In this document: in pieces, positions 12,604 to 22,304 of the stretch
Layout: the number at the start of each line of letters is the position of its first letter
How positions within the stretch are numbered: the first letter of the stretch is position 1
DNA from: Psychrobacter sp. P2G3
Lineage (GTDB): Bacteria; Pseudomonadota; Gammaproteobacteria; Pseudomonadales; Moraxellaceae
Assembly (NCBI RefSeq): GCF_001593285.1
Contig: NZ_CP012529.1
Span: 1-64,000, forward strand
Direction: 5' to 3'
Length of the DNA: 64,000 nt
Notes under the pieces: generated by a model
Databases searched by the model: none
The model's input: only the letters and a program-made list of their open reading frames with translations
What the model was told of the DNA's origin: nothing
Translations under genes and position numbers: made by a program

Positions 12604-12625
12604 AAAAAACCCCGCAATAGCGAGG
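12604..12625 (-). terminator. Terminator of the YadA-like gene
   Basis: Read on the minus strand, CCTCGC-TATT-GCGGGG (with one G-T pair) is followed by TTTTTT. An almost identical element ends the paralogous gene at 14573, a sign of duplication. Confidence 0.82.
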
Positions 12626-12666
12626 CCTTCTTAATTTTAGTTAATTTAACTAAGGTTAATCATATC

Positions 12667-14079
12667 CTACCAAGCAAAGGTAACCCCGCCACGTGCGCCG
12701 ACTTTGCCCGTATCTAGCCCAACCCCAGCACCTGCTGAGATGGTCATGCTGTCACTGAGTCTTCCTGCGAAAGACGTACTTAGTGCTGAGCTGCTGTTAT
12801 AATAACCCGTGCCAAACGACATAGCGTAGCGCTTACCTGAAGGAATGACTGGGGTTTCTAGAGACAGGGCCATAGCGATACCGTCTTCTGCCTCATCCAA
12901 ACGATCTTCTTGACGATCGTATTGGCGGCGTAAATCGTTAAATTGTCTAGATGTTGCTAATGAGTCCACACTGACGCTAGTACCCAAAGTGCCGTTGGCA
13001 TCGGTGGTGACGATATTGGTATTGCCTGATTGTGAGGTTGTACTTGCTTGCAGCTGACCTGCGCCGCCCAGCGCTATCTGGTTATCGCTTGCCGCGGAGG
13101 CTTGGTTACCGATAGCGATACTGTTTAAGCCGCCTGCGGTAGCTGCTTCACCGACTGCCGTAGAACGCACACCACTAGCATTGGCTAAATGACCAAAGGC
13201 CTGAGCTCGCTCGGCGCTAGCAGTTGATTGCCAACCTATCGCGGTAGCACCCGCTTGAGTTGCTTGGGCTTGCGCACCGACAGCCGTTGATGACGTGCCA
13301 GAGGCTGTTGTTTGCCGGACACCACTTCTGTCTCCGCCTATCGCAACGCCATCAAGACCTGAGGCTACTGAGTTGTTACCGATGGCAATCGCGTTGTCTG
13401 ACTCGGCGCTGGCTGCTTCACCAACCGCAGTTGAGCGCAAACCAGTTGCTGATGCTAAGTGACCAAAGGCCTGAGCACGTTCAGCTGTTGCGCTTGATTG
13501 CCAGCCGATAGACGTTGCGCCAGGACCAGTAGCAACTGATTCACCACCAACTGCTGTGGTTGAGTTGCCCTGAGCACTGGCGCCAGCACCAATTGCCACA
13601 GCGTCATTACCATTGGCATTTGAACCGACACCGTCTTCGTCCAAAATTCCGTCATCATTTACGTCGTTGTTACCGCCAATAGCGATTGCACCATTGCCTG
13701 TGGCAGTTGCATCTTCACCGACGGCGACTGATTGAACACCGATTGCGGAGGTCTGGTGTCCTAGCGCTGTTGAGCGATTTCCTTGAGTGACAGCCTGCCA
13801 ACCGATGGCAGTTGCACCAGGACCAGTAGCAGCTGATTCACCGCCCACAGCAGTGGTGGAATTGCCGGTTGCAGCCGAGTCTGTACCAACAGCAAGAGCA
13901 TCTACGCCCGTTGCAGTAGCATTAACACCGCACTCTAGAGCAGTTGGATCGCCAGCATTTGCATTACAGTCTGCAGTTCCGTCAGCTGAGGCAGAAAATG
14001 ATCCCAGTGTTGCCGCGGCAATTGCTAAGGCAAGGGTGCTGATTTTTAGCGTTGAGCATGGTAGAAAATCCGTTTTCAT
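12667..14079 (-). CDS. Trimeric autotransporter adhesin-like protein with Hep/Hag repeats and YadA anchor
   Basis: YadA-type proteins are outer-membrane trimeric adhesins. A signal peptide (KISTLALAIAAATLGSFSASA) is followed by about 300 residues of Hep/Hag repeats of the form xAxGxxAxAxGxxSxAxG, some nearly identical (QAFGHLASATGLRSTAVGEAA). A short charged coiled coil follows (about RRQYDRQEDRLDEAEDG), then a C-terminal YadA-type anchor of about 60 residues ending in an aromatic residue. I choose ATG 14079 because an AAAGGA site lies nine bases before it; the ATG 27 bases further upstream has none. An Asp-rich DVNDDGILDEDG stretch interrupts the head near 13635-13670. No neighbouring gene suggests a partner. 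Confidence 0.87.
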   Translation of the reverse strand: MKTDFLPCSTLKISTLALAIAAATLGSFSASADGTADCNANAGDPTALECGVNATATGVDALAVGTDSAATGNSTTAVGGESAATGPGATAIGWQAVTQGNRSTALGHQTSAIGVQSVAVGEDATATGNGAIAIGGNNDVNDDGILDEDGVGSNANGNDAVAIGAGASAQGNSTTAVGGESVATGPGATSIGWQSSATAERAQAFGHLASATGLRSTAVGEAASAESDNAIAIGNNSVASGLDGVAIGGDRSGVRQTTASGTSSTAVGAQAQATQAGATAIGWQSTASAERAQAFGHLANASGVRSTAVGEAATAGGLNSIAIGNQASAASDNQIALGGAGQLQASTTSQSGNTNIVTTDANGTLGTSVSVDSLATSRQFNDLRRQYDRQEDRLDEAEDGIAMALSLETPVIPSGKRYAMSFGTGYYNSSSALSTSFAGRLSDSMTISAGAGVGLDTGKVGARGGVTFAW

Positions 14080-14572
14080 AATGCTATATCCTTTTAGAGA
14101 AGCCATCTTGGCTTAGTAGGTGGTTTGGGTAGGTAGTAACAGAAGTTGTACTACTCGCAGTATTGAATCACTCCGATAATAAAGATAAGAAGGTATATTC
14201 ATATTTTTCCATATAGATTTATTGTTAATTTATAGCAATAACTCAACTAATGCTAGTTTTATATTTCAAAAAATATCTAAGTTAATCAATAGTTAACCAA
14301 CGCTAAATAGTTTATGAAAATTTGGTTTCTATGTATAAGTAGAATGGCGATACTGTTAACTTGAATATAGGTAATAATGACATGATGACTATGAGGCAAT
14401 GACAAAAATCTGTAGTCTGAAGTTATTTAATTAGAGTCTGTTGAACATTCATGGCTATTTTCTATCTTTGTTTTATTTATGAGTTGTTGAGAGGTCTACA
14501 GTTGAAAGATATAGTATTAAGTTTAGAAAGAAGTGTTTTTTGAAGGAAGTTCGTAATCAATTATTTCATGTT
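14080..14572. other. Intergenic region between the two Hep/Hag genes
   Basis: This AT-rich region of about 490 bases has no convincing gene. Its 14080-14140 end carries the leader of the YadA-like gene, with a small AAGCC/GGCTT hairpin just before the ribosome site that is repeated at the paralogue (about 15479-15530). Confidence 0.5.
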
Positions 14573-14594
14573 AAAAAACCCCGCAATAGCGAGG
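14573..14594 (-). terminator. Terminator of the anchorless Hep/Hag gene
   Basis: CCTCGC-TATT-GCGGGG plus TTTTTT on the minus strand, identical in stem and loop to the element at 12604. It lies about 60 bases after the stop codon at 14654. Confidence 0.82.
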
Positions 14595-14653
14595 TCTAAT
14601 TATTTTGTCTAGGGTTATTGGCTATAGCTTTGCCAATGTTAGCGATTAAAAGG

Positions 14654-15478
14654 TTAGCGAGCTGATTTATAGTAATCAACGAGCATAGTGCCTAAAGTGC
14701 CGTTATCATCGATAGTGACTATTCTGACGGTACCTGACTGTGACGCAGTACTTGATTGAACTTGTCCGGCATTGCCTAAGACGACTTGGTTGTTTTTAGT
14801 CGCCTTTGCTTCGTTACCGATAGCGATGCTGTTCATGCCGCCTGCCATAGATTCATTACCTATAGCGACCGAATTTGCACCTTGTGCTGCTGCGGCTTCA
14901 CCGACTGCAGTAGAGCGTACACCACTAGCATTGGCTAGATGACCAAAAGCTTGCGCGCGTTCAGCGGTGGCTTTGGATTGCCAGCCAATAGACGTTGAGC
15001 CTAGACCTGCGGCGTTGGCTTCACCACCGACGGCAGTTGCTGAGTTCAGACCTGCATTGGCTTTATTACCGACAGCGACCGTGTCATTTGTGCCACCAGC
15101 CATGGCCGCTTCACCCACTGCGGTAGAACGTACACCACTAGCATTGGCTAGATGACCAAAAGCTTGCGCACGTTCAGCGGTGGCTTTGGATTGCCAACCG
15201 ATAGACGTTGATCCTAGACCTGCAGCGTTGGCTTGACCACCAACAGCGGTTGCTGAATTAAGTCCTGCATTGGCTTGATTACCGATAGCAACGGTATCAT
15301 TCGTACCGCCAGCAGTTGCGGTATTTCCAAGAGCGAGGGCAGTACTGCTAGTAGCATTTGCATTCATTGGTTGAGGCTCAGTGCTTGTTGCCATAGTCGT
15401 GCATGAAGCGACGCCTACGATTGCTAAAGTAAGGGCACTAATTTTGAGTGCTAAGTTTGGTAAAAAGTCCATTTTCAT
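14654..15478 (-). CDS. Hep/Hag-repeat protein without YadA anchor, putative lipoprotein
   Basis: This 274-residue paralogue of the adjacent YadA-like protein keeps the same leader (MKMDFLP...LKIS), the Hep/Hag head repeats (GATSIGWQSKATAERAQAFGHLANASG-type units twice) and the end-of-head segment with DNGTLGT. It then stops after about ten unrelated residues, so the coiled coil and beta-barrel anchor are missing. The signal peptide ends in V-A-S-C (Cys 26), which fits a lipobox and suggests the head is held by lipid instead. The start is chosen by an AAAGGA site; an ATG 27 bases upstream is less likely. It could instead be a decaying duplicate. Function is unknown. Confidence 0.75.
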   Translation of the reverse strand: MKMDFLPNLALKISALTLAIVGVASCTTMATSTEPQPMNANATSSTALALGNTATAGGTNDTVAIGNQANAGLNSATAVGGQANAAGLGSTSIGWQSKATAERAQAFGHLANASGVRSTAVGEAAMAGGTNDTVAVGNKANAGLNSATAVGGEANAAGLGSTSIGWQSKATAERAQAFGHLANASGVRSTAVGEAAAAQGANSVAIGNESMAGGMNSIAIGNEAKATKNNQVVLGNAGQVQSSTASQSGTVRIVTIDDNGTLGTMLVDYYKSAR

Positions 15479-16003
15479 AATGCTAAATCCTTTTAGAAAA
15501 GCCATCTTGGCTTAGTAGGTGGTTTGGGTGGATGCTTATAGAGCATAATCCATGCAATATCAGCGCACTCTGGCATAAATAACTCAATTATATGTAGAAT
15601 TCGCAATATTAATGTAACACTAATTTTTAACCATTATTCAAATAATGATAGTGTTATATTTTTAAAGGTTATTTAAGCTGATGAATGAACAGTTATAGTC
15701 TATAAACACGCTAGCTTATTAACTTATTAAATTAAGCAGCAAAAATATACTTATTGCGCAGTGATATTGTGAGTCAGGTATTGGTAGATGCTATGACCAG
15801 TGCCACCAATAAGCAGTAGCGTTACTTAAGAAAAATTGATTTTTCTTTACTCTACTAAAGATTGAAGTAACAGTAGTCGCAGTAATGATAAATCCTTGTA
15901 TATATTACCTCTCGAATCATTATGCTATGAGTGGCTTAGAGCATAAAAACCACTGTAATATTTGGACTATAATAAATTAAAGCTACCGTAAAGGAGAATG
16001 CTG
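15479..16003. other. Intergenic region, divergent promoters
   Basis: About 520 AT-rich bases lie between the divergent Hep/Hag gene and the MalY/PatB gene. They contain the duplicated leader (about 15479-15530) and presumably both promoters. No gene or strong hairpin was seen. Confidence 0.45.
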
Positions 16004-17170
16004 GTGTTATACAACTTTGATGAGATAATTGATAGGCGTGATACGGGGTCACTCAAATGGCATTATAGCGATGACACAATTCCGCTGTGGGTGGCGGATA
16101 TGGACTTTAAAGCCGCCCAGCCTATCTTGGACACGATTGAACAAGTAGCGCAGCACGGCGTATTGGGTTATACCAAACCTACTGCGGCTTTGTATGAGTC
16201 AATTATTGAGTGGCATGGCAGTCGTTATGATTTGCGGCTGGATAAGCAAAATATTTTGTTTTCTCCGGGTGTTGTGCCAAGCTTGGCACTAATGATGAAT
16301 ATATTTACCGAAGTAGGTGCGGCGGTACTGGTCAATGATCCTATTTATACGCCTTTTATGACCAAGGTTGAGCAAAATAGTCGTAAGCTTGTGACCTCTG
16401 CACTAAAGGAAGTCGAAGGACAGTATCATTTAGATTTGGCTGATATCGAAGCTAAGATAGTCGAGCATGAGGTAAAGCTTTATTTGTTATGCAATCCGCA
16501 CAATCCTGGCGGACGCGTGTGGACGAGGGATGAGCTTGAGGCGTTGCTGTCGATTTGTAAAAAGCACAATGTAGCGATTGTCAGTGATGAGATTCATCAA
16601 GATTTGACCTTGAGCGGTCATACGTTTACGCCTTTTTTAACGCTAGCAGAAGGTTACGCGCATAAAGTAGTCAGCCTGACCTCGATGACGAAAACATTTA
16701 ACATCGCAGGTATTAAAGGCTCGATGATATTTGCTAAGGATGAAGCATTAATCAAAAAAATCAGTCAGCAGCAGCACTTAAATGACGAGTACGAGCTGAA
16801 TTTGTTTGCCTATACCGTGATGCAAAGTGCTTATGAAGAGGGTGGTGAATGGTTGGAGCAGGCGTTTGCTTATATTGAAACCAATATTGACTTAACTCTG
16901 CGCTTTTTAGAGGAGCATCTTCCTGACATCAAGGTCATGCGCCCAGAAGCCTCGTATTTGATATGGCTAGATTGCTCGGCGTACGCGCAAGATGATCAAA
17001 CGCTTTATGATACCTTGAGAGACGCTGAGGTTGAGCTGAGTGCAGGGATTAAATATGGCGCGGAAGGGCATCTTAAAATGCGCCTCAATGTGGCGTGCCC
17101 TAAAGCGCTGCTAATTGAGGGGTTGAATCGTATTCATGCGGCTTTTAGTGATGTCGTTAAAGAGTCATAA
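16004..17170 (+). CDS. MalY/PatB family PLP-dependent aminotransferase/cystathionine beta-lyase
   Basis: Members cleave cystathionine or other C-S bonds through PLP, and MalY also acts as a regulator in E. coli. The start region WHYSDDTIPLWVADMDFKAAQPI is the family hallmark. The middle has LLCNPHNPGGRVW and VSDEIHQDL, and the PLP lysine lies in SLTSMTKTFNIAGIKGSM. The C-terminus keeps RLNVACP. I prefer GTG 16004, seven bases after AAGGAG; the in-frame ATG at 15998 is only one base from it. Length (about 388 residues) is normal. A bidirectional terminator follows. Confidence 0.88.
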   Translation: MLYNFDEIIDRRDTGSLKWHYSDDTIPLWVADMDFKAAQPILDTIEQVAQHGVLGYTKPTAALYESIIEWHGSRYDLRLDKQNILFSPGVVPSLALMMNIFTEVGAAVLVNDPIYTPFMTKVEQNSRKLVTSALKEVEGQYHLDLADIEAKIVEHEVKLYLLCNPHNPGGRVWTRDELEALLSICKKHNVAIVSDEIHQDLTLSGHTFTPFLTLAEGYAHKVVSLTSMTKTFNIAGIKGSMIFAKDEALIKKISQQQHLNDEYELNLFAYTVMQSAYEEGGEWLEQAFAYIETNIDLTLRFLEEHLPDIKVMRPEASYLIWLDCSAYAQDDQTLYDTLRDAEVELSAGIKYGAEGHLKMRLNVACPKALLIEGLNRIHAAFSDVVKES

Positions 17171-17280
17171 AGCTAGCAAAAAATTCGTTCCACTGGCACT
17201 ATTTCTGTTTTTGCCTTTGTTTCCAGCTCCGTTTCTAGCTCCTTTTTAAAGTAGATTTACTATTACAGATAGAAACAGTA

Positions 17281-17314
17281 AAAAGGCTGGACTACGTTGG
17301 TAGCCCAGCCTTTT
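17281..17314. terminator. Bidirectional terminator malY-like/BCCT
   Basis: AAAAGGCTGG-A-CTAC pairs with GTAG-C-CCAGCCTTTT around a 4-base loop, between two convergent genes. Confidence 0.88.
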
Positions 17315-17360
17315 AATTTGATATTTTAGAAAAAGCTCAAATACAGTCAATTTTCATAAG

Positions 17361-19250
17361 CTACTTCTCACTTCCATTGTTTTCAGTATCCTCGCGCATT
17401 TGCTCCCATTCCTCATGCTGATGCATGATTGAGCCTTCAAGTGATACTGAGGTTTCGCCTACTTCCCACGGCGCATTATCGGGCAGCTCTTCGATATGAA
17501 TGGTTTTTATATTGTAATCAGGCTGATAAGCGAGATCATAACGCGCAGCTTTAATTACCGAGACCATCATCATGGAGAGAATGATAATGAGCGGCGCACC
17601 AGCGATGATAGAAGCGGTCTGCAAGGTTTGCAGGTCTCCTAAGAACATCAAAATAGCGGGCAACAAACACAACGTGAATGCCCAAAATAGGCGATTCCAA
17701 CGGTGCGGCTCATCGTCTACTTCTACTTGCACGACGGACGCCAAGATATAAGAGATGGAGTCAAAAGTCGTGGCGGTAAAGATAGTGGCTAAAAAGGTAA
17801 AGACGGCGATGACTACATAAGACATCGGTAGGCTATTCAAGATAGCAAAGATGGCCGCAGTGGGCGACTCATTGTTTAGGACAGCAACCACATCTACTGT
17901 GCCAGTCAGTTGTAGATAGAGACCATAATTACCTAAGATAATCATAAACATCGCACAGCCAAGCGAGCCATAGAACATCGACCCCAAGACCATATTACGT
18001 ATCGTACGGCCTCTAGAGATTTTGGCAATGAACAGGCCGATAGTTGGTGCAAATACCAACCACCACGCCCAATAGAAAACGGTCCAGTCTTGCGGGAAGG
18101 TGGTGTGCTCAAAGCCGAACTGTTGGAAGTCTTTAAAGGGTTCTATATAAGTCATCATACGCGGCATTTCGGTGAGAGAACGCCCGATGGCTTCTAAACC
18201 AGTATTTAAAATAAAGACGGTCGGCCCGACAATCAGAATGAATAATAAGAAGACGACGGCCAAATAAAAGTTGATATTGGAGAGTTTTTGAATCCCGCCT
18301 TTTAACCCCTGATACGCACTATAAGCAAAAATCATAGTGGTAATTAACAACACTACAATCTGCATAGTGATGTTACGTGGTAAGCCAAATAAATTGTAGA
18401 GGCCTTCGTTGATAAGCGGAGAGGCAAGACCTAGCGTCGTCGCACCACCGCCAACCATACCAAAGACAAATAATACATCGAGCATTTTAGCCCAATTGCT
18501 GCCAGCTAGCTTTTCGCCTAATAACGGCATAAGCGTTTGGCTAACTTTAAGTACCGGCGTCTGACGCACATAATAAAAGTAAGCGATAGGAACGGCAGGT
18601 ACTAAATAGATGGCCCAAGCGACAGGCCCCCAGTGAAAGATACCGTAGGTGGTCGCCCAGCGAATGGCATCCGGCGTGCCGCCTGCTATATTAAAAGGAG
18701 GGCTTTGATAATAATACGCCCACTCAATCAGACCCCAGTACAGAATACTGGCCCCAATACCACCGCAGAACAACATCGACGCCCAAGAGGCATCGGAGAA
18801 CTCAGCGGTTTCTTCTGGACGACCTAGTTTGATCTTACCGATATCAGAAATCACAATATAAATGACGAATAACATGGCAAGGACGCCAAAGGCTAGGTAG
18901 GCAAAACCAAAGTTATCAGTTACAAAAGTTCGAGCGATGCCCACCCAAGCTTTGCCTTGCTCGGGAAAAAGTATTAAGGGTATGGCGATACCAAAGAGTA
19001 TCGCTAACACCATAAAAAAAGTGAATTTATCGATACGAGTATCTGGTACATGGTCGGGTCGCCATTGCGGAATGGACATACCCACATCAAAGGTACCTAG
19101 ATGAGGAGGTTTATGATGTTTTGATCGCGCTCTGACATAGTCTGGAAGATACTCTTTTGAAAGATTGCTCGTGCTTTTATCAGATTTTCGACTATGTTTT
19201 TTACTACCAGCCTGCGTACTATCAGGCTGTTTACTACCAGAGTTACTCAT
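17361..19250 (-). CDS. BCCT family betaine/choline/carnitine transporter
   Basis: BCCT carriers take up quaternary ammonium and related sulfonium compounds, often as osmoprotectants. The 629-residue protein has a basic, Ser/Lys-rich N-terminal tail of about 75 residues, then twelve hydrophobic segments. The family's Trp-rich core is present (WASMLFCGGIGASILYWGL, then FYWAWWLVFAPTIGLFIAKISRGR, then the FTATTFDSISYILAS segment), and there is an acidic C-terminal tail, often the osmosensing part. A cupin gene lies 31 bases upstream on the same strand and is probably cotranscribed. Substrate not determined. Confidence 0.9.
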   Translation of the reverse strand: MSNSGSKQPDSTQAGSKKHSRKSDKSTSNLSKEYLPDYVRARSKHHKPPHLGTFDVGMSIPQWRPDHVPDTRIDKFTFFMVLAILFGIAIPLILFPEQGKAWVGIARTFVTDNFGFAYLAFGVLAMLFVIYIVISDIGKIKLGRPEETAEFSDASWASMLFCGGIGASILYWGLIEWAYYYQSPPFNIAGGTPDAIRWATTYGIFHWGPVAWAIYLVPAVPIAYFYYVRQTPVLKVSQTLMPLLGEKLAGSNWAKMLDVLFVFGMVGGGATTLGLASPLINEGLYNLFGLPRNITMQIVVLLITTMIFAYSAYQGLKGGIQKLSNINFYLAVVFLLFILIVGPTVFILNTGLEAIGRSLTEMPRMMTYIEPFKDFQQFGFEHTTFPQDWTVFYWAWWLVFAPTIGLFIAKISRGRTIRNMVLGSMFYGSLGCAMFMIILGNYGLYLQLTGTVDVVAVLNNESPTAAIFAILNSLPMSYVVIAVFTFLATIFTATTFDSISYILASVVQVEVDDEPHRWNRLFWAFTLCLLPAILMFLGDLQTLQTASIIAGAPLIIILSMMMVSVIKAARYDLAYQPDYNIKTIHIEELPDNAPWEVGETSVSLEGSIMHQHEEWEQMREDTENNGSEK

Positions 19251-19281
19251 TGTGTTTTCTCTTTATATTGGATGTTAAATT

Positions 19282-19815
19282 TTATACCTCACCTAGATTT
19301 TCTAAGTCCACAAATTCCTTTTTACCGTGGATAGTATACATTTTGCGATTGATGTCTGGATAATTGCAAATATCAATCGGCGGTCTGTTGCCACCCATAA
19401 GATAGACTGCGTCTGTATCGCTATCATTAAGCATAGAATGCGCGTCGCCATGCGCTGGGAAACCTACGAAATCGCCGGCAGTTAACTGATAACTGTCATC
19501 TCCATAACGCAGTGAAAGCTGGCCAGATAGCACATAAACGAACTCGTCTGACTCTTCATGATAGTGATGCTGCGTGGTCTCATCACCCGGCTCAACGCGT
19601 ACAAGGTGTAAGCCAAATTTGGTCAGACCAGTGATGTCGCTCAATGAAACCGTATGCCGAATGGCCTGCTCATTGAACTGGTGAATATGCTTGGTCTCAG
19701 GTGTATTTTCGATATCAGACTTGCTTAGGACATAGTTTTGAGTGTCTTTCGGCAGCTCGTGGGATTGCTCTTTGGTTGGCCTTTTCAATGGCCCTTTCAA
19801 TGACTTAGTCATCAT
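19282..19815 (-). CDS. Cupin domain-containing protein
   Basis: Small beta-barrel metalloproteins of the cupin superfamily range from enzymes to sugar-binding regulators. Motif 1 reads G-x6-HYH-x4-E-x6-G (from GDETTQHHYHEESDEF), and motif 2 is GDFVGFPAHGDAHSMLN, so a full set of metal ligands (His, His, Glu, His) is visible. The 177 residues begin with about 40 polar residues that are not part of the barrel. The gene precedes a BCCT transporter by 31 bases, so it may act on the imported compound, but no reaction can be assigned. The ribosome site GGAG stands just before two adjacent ATGs. Confidence 0.8.
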   Translation of the reverse strand: MMTKSLKGPLKRPTKEQSHELPKDTQNYVLSKSDIENTPETKHIHQFNEQAIRHTVSLSDITGLTKFGLHLVRVEPGDETTQHHYHEESDEFVYVLSGQLSLRYGDDSYQLTAGDFVGFPAHGDAHSMLNDSDTDAVYLMGGNRPPIDICNYPDINRKMYTIHGKKEFVDLENLGEV

Positions 19816-20096
19816 CTATCTCCGTTACTTTTATTTTGCGCTAGGCCTATATTAGCTATAAATGCATGGTTTTATTTACTTAATTATGTATAAAAGATGA
19901 TTAGCGGGCTTTTATTCTTCTAATTATTGACCTTACCGCGTCTTCTTTTGTCGCTTTTACTCTCGTCAAATTCGAATAACTGGCAATAACTACTAATAAT
20001 CGTCAATAACTGCGAATAATTAATCATCTAATAGCCATTAATGTGCTCAAACTTGTTAAAATAGGCCACTAATTTTTTCTTGATGGACATTGATTT

Positions 20097-21716
20097 ATGA
20101 CCACTGCCGCTGCCACTCCTGCACTACCTACTATCAAAGAAGACCGCATCCTCATTCTCGATTTTGGCTCACAGTACAGCCAGCTTATCGCTCGCCGTGT
20201 GCGCGATTCTGGGGTATTTTGTGAGATGTTCCCTTACGATATCGACGCTCAGCGCATCCATGACTTTGGCGCAAAAGGTATTATCTTATCGGGTGGCCCT
20301 GAGAGCGTACATGCTGAGAACAGCCCGCGTATCAATGATGCGGTGTTTGATTTAGGCGTGCCAGTACTAGGCATTTGCTACGGTATGCAAGCGATGGCAG
20401 ATCGTTTCGGCGGGCAGGTCCATGCCAGTGATATCCATGAGTTTGGCGCGGCAACGATTGACGTTAATGGGCATTCGCAGCTGACTGAAGGCATTGAAGA
20501 CAGCAGCACGGAAGGGAAGTCAGCCAAGCTGAATGTATGGATGAGTCATGGCGATAAAGTGATTGAAGCGCCAGCAGGCTTCGATATTGTTGCTAGCACC
20601 CCAAGCTGTCCGATTGCGATTATGGCTGATGATACGCGCCATTATTATGGTCTCCAGTTCCATCCTGAAGTGACTCATACCTTACAAGGTGAGGCATTAC
20701 TTGGTCGTTTTGTACATCAGATTTGTGATTGTGCTGGTGACTGGACACCCGATAATATTATCGATATGCGTATTGAGCAATTGCAAAAGCAAATCGGTGA
20801 TAAGCAAGTATTGCTTGGTCTATCAGGCGGCGTAGATAGTTCAGTCGTAGCAGCGCTATTGCATAAAGCCATCGGTGATCAGCTGACTTGTGTGTTTGTC
20901 GATACCGGTCTCTTGCGTCTGCACGAAGGCGATCAAGTGATGCAAATTTTCGCGGAAAACATGGGTGTCAAAGTCATCCGTGTCGATGCCGAAGATTTAT
21001 TCTTAAATGCGCTGGCAGGCGAGTCTGACCCAGAAGCCAAGCGTAAAATCATTGGCAAGACCTTTATCGATGTCTTCGCTGATAGCGCCCGTCAAGTGAG
21101 CGAGCAAAGCGATGGTAAAGTCATCGAATTCTTAGCGCAAGGCACGATTTATCCAGACGTGATTGAATCTGCTAAGTCGCATCAAGGCAAAGCACACGTC
21201 ATTAAGAGTCATCATAATGTTGGCGGTTTGCCGGATGACTTGGCGTTTGAATTGGTTGAGCCATTACGTGACTTGTTTAAAGATGAAGTCCGTAAACTGG
21301 GTATTACCCTTGGTCTACCTGCCAAAATGATTAATCGTCATCCGTTCCCAGGACCGGGTTTGGGCGTGCGTATCTTAGGCGAAGTCACTAAAGAATTTGC
21401 TGATATCTTACGTCAAGCTGATGCAATATTTATGCAAGAGCTCGAGCGTTCAGGCTGGTATGAGAAGACCGCGCAAGCATTTGCGGTATTCCAACCGATT
21501 AAATCGGTCGGCGTGGTCGGTGATGGCCGCCGCTATGCATGGGTGATTGCGCTACGTGCGGTTGAGACGGTAGACTTCATGACGGCACGCTTTGCCCATC
21601 TGCCGTATGATTTGATTGAGACCGTATCGAATCGCATCATGAATGAGATCGCCGAAGTCTCACGCGTGACTTATGATGTGTCGAGTAAGCCGCCTGCTAC
21701 TATTGAGTGGGAGTAG
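20097..21716 (+). CDS. guaA: GMP synthase (glutamine-hydrolysing)
   Basis: GuaA converts XMP to GMP with glutamine as amide donor. The N-terminal glutamine amidotransferase domain carries the nucleophile in GICYGMQAM and the His/Glu pair in QFHPEVTHT. The ATP-pyrophosphatase domain follows with [13 protein letters not shown] and the C-terminal dimerisation part ends with PPATIEWE, the standard GuaA terminus. At 539 residues it is slightly longer than E. coli's 525. It is monocistronic, with its own terminator at 21751, and guaB is not nearby. Confidence 0.97.
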   Translation: MTTAAATPALPTIKEDRILILDFGSQYSQLIARRVRDSGVFCEMFPYDIDAQRIHDFGAKGIILSGGPESVHAENSPRINDAVFDLGVPVLGICYGMQAMADRFGGQVHASDIHEFGAATIDVNGHSQLTEGIEDSSTEGKSAKLNVWMSHGDKVIEAPAGFDIVASTPSCPIAIMADDTRHYYGLQFHPEVTHTLQGEALLGRFVHQICDCAGDWTPDNIIDMRIEQLQKQIGDKQVLLGLSGGVDSSVVAALLHKAIGDQLTCVFVDTGLLRLHEGDQVMQIFAENMGVKVIRVDAEDLFLNALAGESDPEAKRKIIGKTFIDVFADSARQVSEQSDGKVIEFLAQGTIYPDVIESAKSHQGKAHVIKSHHNVGGLPDDLAFELVEPLRDLFKDEVRKLGITLGLPAKMINRHPFPGPGLGVRILGEVTKEFADILRQADAIFMQELERSGWYEKTAQAFAVFQPIKSVGVVGDGRRYAWVIALRAVETVDFMTARFAHLPYDLIETVSNRIMNEIAEVSRVTYDVSSKPPATIEWE

Positions 21717-21750
21717 GTTTTAGCTTAATCTCTAACATTAGATAGCAGAA

Positions 21751-21778
21751 AGCACTCAACTTGGTTGGGTGTTTTTTT
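21751..21778 (+). terminator. Terminator of guaA
   Basis: CACTCAAC-TTG-GTTGGGTG followed by seven T residues, about 35 bases after the stop codon. Confidence 0.88.
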
Positions 21779-21977
21779 GTCTTAATGTTTTTCCCTTTTA
21801 GAACGGAGATTTATTATTATTTCGTTGTATTGAATCCTGTATATATCTAAATATAGTATACATAGCATTAACTGTAGCTGTTGCTTCAGGTGTTTCTAGT
21901 AGTTCGTTTACATAAGCAAGACTAGCCTTGTTTCTTAAGGTAGAAAAAGCATCAATTGAACTAGCAAAGGAATGTAA

Positions 21978-22042
21978 AACTCTAGTAACTTCATCAGATC
22001 TATTACCCGAAGGTTGTAAAGCAGGATGAAGTTACTAGAGTT
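21978..22042. repeat. 18-bp perfect inverted repeat over the pseudogene stops
   Basis: AACTCTAGTAACTTCATC at 21978-21995 is the exact reverse complement of 22025-22042, with a 29-base loop. One arm codes D-E-V-T-R-V in the gene frame, and the other contains the TAG TAA stops where the family would have a coding pair. This is the footprint of template-switch copying between the arms of an imperfect palindrome. Confidence 0.75.
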
Positions 22043-22304
22043 CTTTAAATGCTTTAGATACTGTAGGATCATTCGGTAGAGTAATATTATTATCTGTACA
22101 AAGTTGTACTAAGTAACCGTGAAGCGCAGTATGAGCACGGTCTATTGCACTCGATGAGTCTACATTACCTATTAAAGCCTTTGCATTACCTAAAGCTTTC
22201 ATTACTGTAGTCGAGACGGATTCACTCAATTCTGGAGTAGCAACACTCCCTGCATTCTGAATTAATTGATCTCCAACAATTTCATATTGGACATTATTGT
22301 TTTT

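Noticed and set aside
13260..14116. Open frames opposite the YadA-like gene
   Set aside because: Repeat-derived antisense shadows.
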